Shown in pieces: positions 6,296-11,536 of a stretch of 11,536 nucleotides of DNA (position 1 is its first letter; every line of letters starts with the position of its first letter). The translations under genes were made by a program, and so were the position numbers. The DNA comes from JABWCE01 sp964617955 (lineage in GTDB: Bacteria > Bacteroidota > Bacteroidia > NS11-12g > UBA9320), in contig CAZTXB010000031.1 in NCBI GenBank assembly GCA_964617955.1, forward strand, positions 1-11,536, in the 5' to 3' direction. Under the pieces are notes generated by a model. The model ran no database searches. It saw nothing but the letters and a program-made list of their open reading frames with translations, and was not told the origin of the DNA.

Positions 6296-7528
6296 TTGTT
6301 TTTGACACTTTTTCAGGATATTAGAATCGCACTCGGCGCGGTAAAGGCCAATCTGGGTCGGGCTATTTTAACCTGCCTGATAATTGCCATCGGTATTATG
6401 GCCCTGGTTGGAATGCTCACTGCCATTGATGGAATGAAAGCCTCCATCACCAGCAATTTTAGCCTGCTTGGCTCTAATACTTTTACCATTATTAACGGTT
6501 CGGCCTTTGTCGATTTTGACGAAGAGGATTACAAAGAATATAAAACCATTGACCTCAAGCAGTGCAACACATTTAAGGAGAGGTATACATTTCCTGCCAT
6601 CGTCTCCTCTTATATAACTTACACATGGACCGCGGTTATTAAGTCGGCCTACGGCAAGAGCAATCCCAACATTAATATCGTAGGCGCCGATGAGAATTAT
6701 TTAATTATCAATGGCCAGGAGCTCAGTCAGGGCCGTTATATCTCTACCACCGACATTGAAAATGAAATGCAGGTGGCGGTGATTGGCGAAGAATTGAACC
6801 AGATTTTGTTCGGAAATGTTTCATCCCTTAATAAAACCATTGTGGCCGGGGGTACAAAGTTCCTTGTTATTGGGGTGCTTAAATCCAAGGGGCAGGCCTT
6901 TGACTTTGGCTCAAACAAAGTACTGATTATTCCATACAGCATTGGCAAAAAAAAGTATTACCAGGCCGGAAGCTCCTACAGCATTGGTGTAAAAGTAATT
7001 AACCACGCACATATGGAAGCTGCTAAAAGCTATGCTGAAAGCTTATTCCGATCGATTCGTGGCCTTACCCCAAAAATGGCGACCAACTTCGATTTTCAGG
7101 CCAGTGACGGATTGTCGACGGTGCTCATTTCAAGCCTGTCGTTTGTAAGCATCGCCGCCTATGTTATTGCGTTTATCACCCTTTTCGGCGCAGCCATTGG
7201 ATTGATGAACATCATGCTGGTGTCGGTTAAAGAAAGAACCCGTGAAATTGGGACCCGCAAGGCCCTAGGTGCCAAGCAAAGTCAGATTTTGCGCCAATTT
7301 CTCATGGAAGCCATTGTCATTTGTCAACTAGGAGGTTTGGGTGGAATCGCTTTGGGGTTAATCGTAGGCAATGCGGTATCTTCACTCATCGACGGGCCAC
7401 TCGTTTTCCCCTGGGCATGGATAATGCTCGCCATTGTTTTATGCACTTTGGTAGGACTACTTGCGGGAATAATGCCCGCAAGACAAGCCGCACGACTTGA
7501 CCCTATTGAATCGCTAAGGTATGAATAA
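6296..7528 (+). CDS. ABC transporter permease, MacB/FtsX type
   Basis: A 410-residue permease of the MacB/LolC/FtsX family. It has the standard order: TM1 (about 24-46), a large periplasmic core domain (about 50-275, with 'VIGEELNQILFGN' and 'FLVIGVLKSKGQAFDFGSNKVLIIPY'), then three C-terminal helices (about 281-308, 338-360, 374-394). The family hallmark MNIMLVSVKERTREIGTRKALGA (304-326) and the ending MPARQAARLDPIESLRYE are present. Such permeases pair with an ATPase in mechanotransmission-type exporters or lipoprotein release, but no ATPase gene is in the window, so the partner must be elsewhere. The start is unusual: a stop in frame at 6284-6286 leaves only TTG at 6296 or 6302. Dispersed repeat family 1 (copy 2) begins 21 bases past its stop. 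Confidence 0.93.
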   Translation: MFLTLFQDIRIALGAVKANLGRAILTCLIIAIGIMALVGMLTAIDGMKASITSNFSLLGSNTFTIINGSAFVDFDEEDYKEYKTIDLKQCNTFKERYTFPAIVSSYITYTWTAVIKSAYGKSNPNINIVGADENYLIINGQELSQGRYISTTDIENEMQVAVIGEELNQILFGNVSSLNKTIVAGGTKFLVIGVLKSKGQAFDFGSNKVLIIPYSIGKKKYYQAGSSYSIGVKVINHAHMEAAKSYAESLFRSIRGLTPKMATNFDFQASDGLSTVLISSLSFVSIAAYVIAFITLFGAAIGLMNIMLVSVKERTREIGTRKALGAKQSQILRQFLMEAIVICQLGGLGGIALGLIVGNAVSSLIDGPLVFPWAWIMLAIVLCTLVGLLAGIMPARQAARLDPIESLRYE

Positions 7529-7542
7529 TTCCGAGCTGCGGT

Positions 7543-7815
7543 TTAATAAGGCCTGCTGAAAAAGTTCAGTGTAGGTTCGTTACAAGGCATGGCGAAGATG
7601 TACTTTTCCGTACCTCGAGCCGAAGCCGGCGAAGTAAGGGATGTGCAATACCAATGATTAAATAATTCGTATCTCACGTTTTTATTGTTCACTGTAATCA
7701 CAACGTCATGATGTCCCGGAAAAAACTTAGAGCCTTTTCTGGAAGTAAAAGTGTCTTGAGAATAACTACTTAGTTGGATAAGTGTTAAAAATATTATTGT
7801 CAGTTTAATTTTCAT
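7543..7815 (-). CDS. Small secreted protein, C-terminus running into a repeat
   Basis: Using the ATG at 7815, the product has 90 residues. Residues 1-20 (MKIKLTIIFLTLIQLSSYSQ) are a good signal peptide for export. The next 40 or so (FTSRKGSKFFPGHHDVVITVNNKNVRYELFNHWY) look like a real protein, but I do not recognise the family. From about residue 61 onward the frame is inside repeat family 1, ending KYIFAMPCNEPTLNFFSRPY. The gene is therefore probably the front of a longer secreted protein whose end was replaced by the repeat, rather than an intact gene. The frame is also open upstream of 7815 (to 7977), but that part crosses repeat family 2 and reads as non-coding. It converges with the ABC permease (14 bases between stops). 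No TAnnTTTG is seen upstream. Confidence 0.5.
   Translation of the reverse strand: MKIKLTIIFLTLIQLSSYSQDTFTSRKGSKFFPGHHDVVITVNNKNVRYELFNHWYCTSLTSPASARGTEKYIFAMPCNEPTLNFFSRPY
7550..7605 (-). repeat. Dispersed repeat family 1, copy 2
   Basis: The reverse complement matches 1-59 at about 51 of 56 positions with one 3-base gap that keeps the reading frame. It contains the CTGAA/TTCAG hairpin next to the GGCC end. Adjoining bases to about 7643 are GC-rich and self-complementary (GTAC...GTAC at 7600-7613, GCCG/CGGC around 7620-7632) and probably belong to the same element, though the matching part of copy 1 is off the window. It lies immediately after the permease stop and could act as its transcript end. 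Confidence 0.85.
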
Positions 7816-7860
7816 TCGATGTCGTCTTTTATAATGATATCGGTTGGCGATTGGCGACGT

Positions 7861-7876
7861 GTGGCTTCGGAGCCAC
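7861..7876. repeat. Perfect hairpin GTGGCT-TCGG-AGCCAC at the edge of repeat family 2
   Basis: A six-base stem with a TCGG loop. No T-run follows on either strand, so it is not a typical intrinsic terminator. The last nine bases (TCGGAGCCA) recur at 11397-11405 next to the other copy of repeat family 2, so it belongs to that element. Confidence 0.55.
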
Positions 7877-7889
7877 CAATTGGCCATAA

Positions 7890-7938
7890 GACAAAAATAA
7901 GTTGGGAGAAGTAACTTTCCTAACCTAAAGACCAGCAT
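7890..7938 (+). repeat. Dispersed repeat family 2, copy A
   Basis: Forty-two of 49 bases match 11422-11470 without gaps. The shared core includes GTTGGGAGAA, AACTTTCCTAACC and AGCAT. A further shared 9-mer (TCGGAGCCA) lies 14-16 bases before both copies. The 220-base stretch between the small secreted gene and the T9SS gene is mostly this repeat plus its hairpin; I see no gene in it. A 10-base palindrome CAATCGATTG (7945-7954) follows. Confidence 0.85.
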
Positions 7939-8035
7939 GACGATCAATCGATTGTTATGCCCTTTTTTCTTCATCAAGCTTGTTGAATTAATTCGATTTT
8001 ACGAAAGATTGGGTTTTTATATTCAAAGAAGTTTT

Positions 8036-10456
8036 TTATTTATTGAAAAAAAGTTTATTATAAAAACTTTCCTCTCCATTTGTGATTTTAACAATATAAA
8101 TCCCATTATTAAGATTTAGGGTAATTGAATGTTCGCTTTGGTTCAATTCTTCTTCATAAACAGTTTGACCAATTGGGTTAATAATTTCGACCATAAAACT
8201 TCCTTTTATGACACTTTGATAGATCATAAAATTTCCTTGACTTGGGTTTGGATAAATTTTAATCTCGCCATCATTTGCAAAATTATTTAAATCAGCTATT
8301 GATACGATAATTTTTTGGCAGGTCTCTGAATAGCATCCCGCAGCATTGGTAACTTGTAGGCATACATTCATAGCATAGCTTCCAGATGAAAATTTCGAAT
8401 AACTATAGTTGGATTTATAATTTGTCGCTTTTAAGGTATCTCCGTTTCCTAATGTCCAGCGATACATCGGTTCATTAGTTTTGTTTGCAATCAAATCAAC
8501 CTGTTTACCGAGAATGGAATATGTGAAATCTGAATTTGGGTTAGCGTTAACAGTCACACTTTTTGTAATTGAATCGGAACACCCTTCTTTACTAATACCG
8601 ACATAGCTAACATTGAAAGTGGTCGAAACACCTGATATTTTATACAGGTGTGACGGGGACTCCAAAGTTGAAAAATTACCATCCCCAAATTTCCATTTAT
8701 AACTAAGCCCTTTATCTGAATTACTTACAAATTGAACATTTTTGGTTTCACAAACATCGTTTGCTGTAAAATCAATAAAAGGAACGGGATAGACGTTTAC
8801 AATCTTTTCCATAAAATCTGTTTTGCTGTTATATCCGGTTACTAGTAAACTAACTTTAAACGATTGCGATTTACCTGAAAAGTTATATTTATGCTTTGGA
8901 TTTTTAAGATTTGAATAGTTACCATCGCCAAAATCCCATAAATAAGTTAATCCATAGAATGAATTATTTACAAATTGGTTGCTATCATTTTTGCAAACAT
9001 TGGTGGCATTAAAGTCAGCGATAGGAAGTGGTTCGTTTGTAAATTCATGGGCGCCAATATCTATAATTTTATTACTAATTCTTGGGTTTGTTTCTATATC
9101 AAACTGAGTGTAATTAAATGTATTATCTCCCTTATCTATGCATGGAGAGCTTTTTTGAAGTGCCCAATAATTAGCTGTAATTTTAAAATTAGAACCAAGC
9201 GTAATGGATGGTGAAACGAACAAAGGATCCGAGTTTATATTATTCAGGTATTTACCAGTAAAAAAATTGCCATTCATCTCAAAAGCATTGCTGCCCCCTT
9301 CTATATTGCAATTGTAAAAATCAGGGTCATTTTTCTCATCATACATAAAAACCTGAGAACCGCTTGTGGCGGCAGTATTGCCCCAGATAATACAATTTTG
9401 AAATATTGGATAACTCTCCTGAGTATAAAGTCCCCCTCCGCTTTTCGTAGCCTTATTATTGGCAATAGTGTTATTTATAAAAATTGGAGATGCCCCCGAA
9501 CAATAAATTCCTGCGCCATTATCCGAAATATTATTCGTAATAATATTATTTGCCATTGAAATTTTTAAAGCACCTGTATTAGAAAAATATACACCTCCAT
9601 ATGGTTTATTATGACTAATTACATTGTTAATTATAAGATGAATCCCATTGTAACATAAAATACCAGACATATTTTCAAAAATAAAATTTTTGGAAACTGT
9701 GGCAGAACCATAACCAATTCTAATACCGTATCCATAATTTTTTGCAATTACATTTTCAGTTAGAATGCAATTGCCACTGTAGCATTCTACACCTGCATCA
9801 TTTTTATATGGTGTTAATTTGTTACCATTGCCTGTTATAATATTTTTAAATATTATGGAATTACTGTTTTCCAAGTATATCCCTCCGGCAAGCCTATCAA
9901 TAGCATCATTACCGGAGATAAAACAATTATGAATCTTAGGGCTAGATGAAAGAATGTAAATTCCTCCTCCGGTAATGTCGGCTTTACAATTTACTATACT
10001 GGAATATGAAACCACCGCTTTTGAAAAATTATCAAAATACAAACCTCCTCCATTTTTTTCAGGAGTCAACGGACCCGATGCGTTTCCATATTCTATTTTA
10101 CAGTAGCTTATTCTTGAGGTATCGTTGGTTGACGGGGTGCCGTCAAATCTGATTCCCCGCCAACCCGTTGAGGCATTGGCTGCCGTAAAAACAATTGTAT
10201 CGCTTGGAGTTCCTATGGCTATTAATTTACCAAGGACCATAAGTTTGTTTGTATTTTGAAATACCACCTTTACCCCTGGTTCTACAATTAGCGAATCGCC
10301 ATTAAGGATTTGAATACTGCCCTTAATTATATAAGGAGAACCTGATTTTGTCCATTTACCATTTACACTTCCTCCCTGAATTGAAGTTTGAGCAGATACC
10401 CATGATAAAGTGAATATGATTAGTAAATTTGTCAATAAAATTCTCATTTGTTTCAT
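8036..10456 (-). CDS. Secreted beta-helix/PKD protein with T9SS sorting domain
   Basis: An 806-residue exported protein. Residues 1-23 are a signal peptide (LLTNLLIIFTLSWVSAQ). Residues about 25-100 resemble the N-terminal cap of beta-helix proteins (LIVEPGVKVVF, LMVLGKLIAIGTPSDTIVFTA). About 110-390 hold parallel right-handed beta-helix coils, with repeats such as 'GGGIYILSSSPKIHNCFISGN' and 'GAGIYCSGASPIFINNTIANN'. The SDPLFV...SSPCIDKGDN...DIGAHEF segment (409-472) is the usual end of such helices. Two PKD domains follow (about 478-555 and 558-638, with YLWDFGDGNYS and YKWKFGDGNFS) and a weaker third (about 640-720, YRWTLGNGDT). Residues 732-806 (IYPNPSQGNF ... GIYIVKI) are a type A T9SS sorting domain, so the protein is likely carried over the outer membrane and anchored or released. 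Role: surface adhesin or glycan-binding protein, unproven. The gene is markedly AT-rich compared with the left part. No partner gene is adjacent. Confidence 0.93.
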   Translation of the reverse strand: MKQMRILLTNLLIIFTLSWVSAQTSIQGGSVNGKWTKSGSPYIIKGSIQILNGDSLIVEPGVKVVFQNTNKLMVLGKLIAIGTPSDTIVFTAANASTGWRGIRFDGTPSTNDTSRISYCKIEYGNASGPLTPEKNGGGLYFDNFSKAVVSYSSIVNCKADITGGGIYILSSSPKIHNCFISGNDAIDRLAGGIYLENSNSIIFKNIITGNGNKLTPYKNDAGVECYSGNCILTENVIAKNYGYGIRIGYGSATVSKNFIFENMSGILCYNGIHLIINNVISHNKPYGGVYFSNTGALKISMANNIITNNISDNGAGIYCSGASPIFINNTIANNKATKSGGGLYTQESYPIFQNCIIWGNTAATSGSQVFMYDEKNDPDFYNCNIEGGSNAFEMNGNFFTGKYLNNINSDPLFVSPSITLGSNFKITANYWALQKSSPCIDKGDNTFNYTQFDIETNPRISNKIIDIGAHEFTNEPLPIADFNATNVCKNDSNQFVNNSFYGLTYLWDFGDGNYSNLKNPKHKYNFSGKSQSFKVSLLVTGYNSKTDFMEKIVNVYPVPFIDFTANDVCETKNVQFVSNSDKGLSYKWKFGDGNFSTLESPSHLYKISGVSTTFNVSYVGISKEGCSDSITKSVTVNANPNSDFTYSILGKQVDLIANKTNEPMYRWTLGNGDTLKATNYKSNYSYSKFSSGSYAMNVCLQVTNAAGCYSETCQKIIVSIADLNNFANDGEIKIYPNPSQGNFMIYQSVIKGSFMVEIINPIGQTVYEEELNQSEHSITLNLNNGIYIVKITNGEESFYNKLFFNK

Positions 10457-10691
10457 CGTTTATATGGTTTTGTATTATTTTGACCCTAATATTGGAAATT
10501 GTTTCATTTCGATTGATAAAAATTTGAATTTAAGGGAGTTTCAATAAAATTGGGTATATCGTTTGGACATATCAGGAGGGCGACATCTACTACAAAGATA
10601 TCCAGCGAAAACGAAACTCCAAATATCTACAAAACTTTCCACGGAAAAGCAAGCTGAGCCTTTATGGTATGCCGGGTTATGTGAAGTGCCT
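10457..10691. other. Stretch without a recognised gene
   Basis: Upstream region of the T9SS gene. About 75 bases next to its start are AT-rich with no TAnnTTTG facing the gene. From 10534 the plus strand is open without a start codon to 10779 (reading ...WTYQEGDIYYKDIQRKR...), and the minus strand is also open over about 10549-10700. An 11-base direct repeat GCCTTTATGGT occurs at 10658-10668 and 10688-10698, 30 bases apart. No family is recognised on either strand; it could be a gene remnant or another dispersed repeat. Confidence 0.4.
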
Positions 10692-10838
10692 TTATGGTTT
10701 TATCCTTAAGATTTGGTTATCTTTCATAACCACAAGTTCGCTATTGGATCTTTTCTTAAATTCTATTAGTCTTTTATAAACAATCTCCATTCCTTGAAGT
10801 ATTCTCTCTTGGTGTTCAGTCCTCTTATTGGCGAGGCA
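10692..10838 (-). pseudogene. C-terminal fragment of an unidentified protein
   Basis: On the minus strand a frame runs from 10838 to a TAA at 10692-10694 and reads like a true protein end: KRTEHQERILQGMEIVYKRL, then IEFKKRSNSELVVMKDN and QILRIKP before the stop. It is amphipathic, charged and helical, ending in a strand-like LVVMKD.QILRIKP. It overlaps the last 22 codons of the nuclease-like frame but is in a different frame, and is closed upstream by a TGA at 10839-10841. An internal ATG would give only 32 residues. The simplest reading is that a nuclease front was joined here to the tail of another gene. I cannot name the family. Confidence 0.5.
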
Positions 10839-11116
10839 TCATAGTCAAAGCATTTTACTTCTAGCAAACCTTTTTTATTGTCAGTTAAGTCAAGTTGAAA
10901 ATCAGGGAAATCTTTTGTATGTGGTGGATTACCAAATTCAATATTCTCTTTAACCATCCAAGCTTTTATCCACTCTTGAATTAAATTTCCAACAGTATCT
11001 TTTGTTTCAACTTCTAAAGTAATATCCTTTAGTTTAAAAGTAATTCTGCCCTTTTGTCCAACTAATTTGTAGTCATTTACAAGTTTTTCATATAGTTGTT
11101 CGGCAGATACTTTCAT
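10766..11116 (-). CDS. Truncated NgoBV-like type II restriction endonuclease
   Basis: From the ATG at 11116 the product has 116 residues; a TTG at 11140 would add eight but lies in a promoter-like TACTTTG. The sequence resembles NgoBV-type restriction enzymes (a PD-(D/E)xK family that cuts DNA) in MKVSAEQLYEKLVNDY...GQKGRITF, 'GNLIQEWIKAW' and the core FPDFQLDL...GLLEVKCFDYDASP. Asp72 and the Glu86-x-Lys88 pair fit PD...EVK. Known members are about twice as long and continue past YDASP; here the last 20 residues (IRGLNTKREYFK...) are an out-of-frame reading of the fragment at 10692-10838. The nuclease is therefore almost certainly broken. No methyltransferase gene is in the window. The family call is by recollection of motif spacing, not a search. 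Confidence 0.55.
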   Translation of the reverse strand: MKVSAEQLYEKLVNDYKLVGQKGRITFKLKDITLEVETKDTVGNLIQEWIKAWMVKENIEFGNPPHTKDFPDFQLDLTDNKKGLLEVKCFDYDASPIRGLNTKREYFKEWRLFIKD

Positions 11117-11227
11117 TGTTATGTTGATTTTTTTTGGCAAAGTAAGCTAAAAAAACTAGAATTAAAGCTTTCCAATGTCGTCAATTTTATTGTTTTCGGG
11201 CGTTGGGTCGGCTTGAGTGCGGTTGGG

Positions 11228-11290
11228 CAAAATTAAATGTGGTGTTTTTGTGTCGACAAATGAGTTGGCAAAACACCTCTTTTAATTTTG
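11228..11290. repeat. Long inverted repeat (21-base arms, 21-base loop)
   Basis: The left arm (11228-11248, starting CAAAATTAAA) and right arm (11270-11290, ending TTTAATTTTG) are complementary at 19 of 21 positions. The loop contains the palindrome GTCGAC (11252-11257). Related GTTGG motifs flank it (11202, 11222, 11265, 11296). Single-stranded, it would fold into a long hairpin. There is no T-run to make it a terminator. Confidence 0.75.
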
Positions 11291-11421
11291 CGAAGCGTTG
11301 GCCTTTCCGTCCTCCATTTTTAGCAATGTCGTTGATGGTTTGCACTGTCGCCCTGCCATTTCCGCTAACGCTTTGCAGCTACCCGAAGTGCGGCCATCGG
11401 AGCCAAGAAGCTTTCATTGAA

Positions 11422-11470
11422 GACAAAAGTAGGTTGGGAGAACGAACTTTCCTAACCAAAAAACTAGCAT
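11422..11470 (+). repeat. Dispersed repeat family 2, copy B
   Basis: Direct copy of 7890-7938 (42 of 49 bases), preceded by the shared TCGGAGCCA at 11397-11405. It lies about 300 bases upstream of the nuclease fragment's start, in the same orientation relative to that gene as copy A has to the small secreted gene. Confidence 0.85.
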
Positions 11471-11476
11471 TTTGGG

Positions 11477-11505
11477 TAGGTGCTGTGCATGTTGCACAAC
11501 TACCT
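11477..11505. repeat. Imperfect hairpin beside repeat copy B
   Basis: TGTGCA and TGCACA pair around a TGT loop, followed after a small bulge by AGGT with ACCT. It directly follows copy B. Copy A is followed by different sequence, so either this hairpin is a separate element or copy A is shorter. Confidence 0.45.
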
Positions 11506-11536
11506 GTACAAATAAACCACAAAATCGGTTATACTC

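Larger units (their letters stand above)
11117..11536. other. Repeat-rich stretch without a gene
   Basis: About 420 bases with no credible gene. The first 45 or so are the upstream region of the nuclease fragment, with an A-rich stretch and the promoter-like TACTTTG (minus strand, 11138-11144). The rest consists of the long inverted repeat (11228-11290), a GC-richer part with TTTCCGCTAACGC (11359-11371), repeat copy B and a terminal hairpin. The longest minus-strand frames here are about 25 codons and look like chance. Confidence 0.6.

Noticed and set aside
7550..7643. Insertion sequence or transposase gene
   Set aside because: No transposase frame, no terminal inverted repeats with target duplication, and the element is under about 100 bases; it fits a short dispersed repeat better.
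7937..8119. Plus-strand frame of 60 codons
   Set aside because: Begins at the end of repeat family 2, covers AT-rich intergenic DNA and runs over the T9SS gene's end on the opposite strand; it has no motif and low complexity.
10766..11140. Longer nuclease start at TTG 11140
   Set aside because: The TTG is part of a TACTTTG promoter-like sequence and is followed by a Lys/Ile-rich stretch; the ATG at 11116 gives the N-terminus expected for the family.
11200..11302. Integron attC site
   Set aside because: GTTGGGT and GTTGGGC fit the GTTRRRY core, and an inverted repeat lies nearby, but no matching RYYYAAC core is at the right spacing and the arms are too perfect and AT-rich for a typical attC. 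No integrase gene is present.
7816..11536. CRISPR array
   Set aside because: The repeats occur only twice, 3.5 kb apart, without regular spacers, and no cas gene is present.

Overview
The window looks like chromosomal DNA from a member of the Bacteroidota. The evidence is a protein with a type IX secretion (T9SS) C-terminal sorting domain, an adhesin with PKD repeats, a kynurenine 3-monooxygenase of the Bacteroidota/Proteobacteria bacterial type, several TAnnTTTG (-7) promoter elements, and start regions without clear Shine-Dalgarno sites. I cannot name the genus.

Left part (1-7528) is mostly housekeeping or conserved DNA. A partial, thioredoxin-like C-terminal frame (1-198, +) meets a polysaccharide-type flippase (195-1493, -) tail to tail. 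Behind the flippase, all on the minus strand, lie kynurenine 3-monooxygenase (kmo), a four-helix membrane protein of unknown role and dnaA. The first three could form one transcription unit downstream of dnaA. A 266-base AT-rich stretch in front of dnaA holds a 22-base palindrome and two helically phased direct repeats, but no consensus DnaA box. It separates dnaA from a single-pass membrane protein (5221-5766, -), which resembles a Bacteroidota-specific DUF family. Divergent from that are an A-type Fe-S carrier (5848-6198, +) and a MacB/FtsX-type ABC permease with no ATPase gene beside it (6296-7528, +).

Right part (7529-11536) is accessory DNA, visibly more AT-rich in its genes and full of repeats. 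It holds a short secreted-protein gene that runs into a dispersed repeat (7543-7815, -), a large secreted beta-helix/PKD/T9SS protein (8036-10456, -), and a broken nuclease region. In the last, an N-terminal piece resembling NgoBV-type restriction enzymes (with a PD...EVK motif) abuts, in another frame, the C-terminal end of an unidentified protein (10692-10838).

Two repeat families link these parts. Family 1 is present as inverted copies at 1-59 and 7550-7605, bracketing the housekeeping block. Family 2 is present as direct copies at 7890-7938 and 11422-11470 (42 of 49 bases identical), each upstream of a minus-strand accessory gene; the right copy is joined to a long hairpin-forming repeat region (about 11160-11536). 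The picture is single accessory genes separated by repeats, with gene ends broken at or near repeats, next to a stable core block. No complete new defence or mobile system is visible. The repeat-and-broken-gene layout is the most unusual part of the window.
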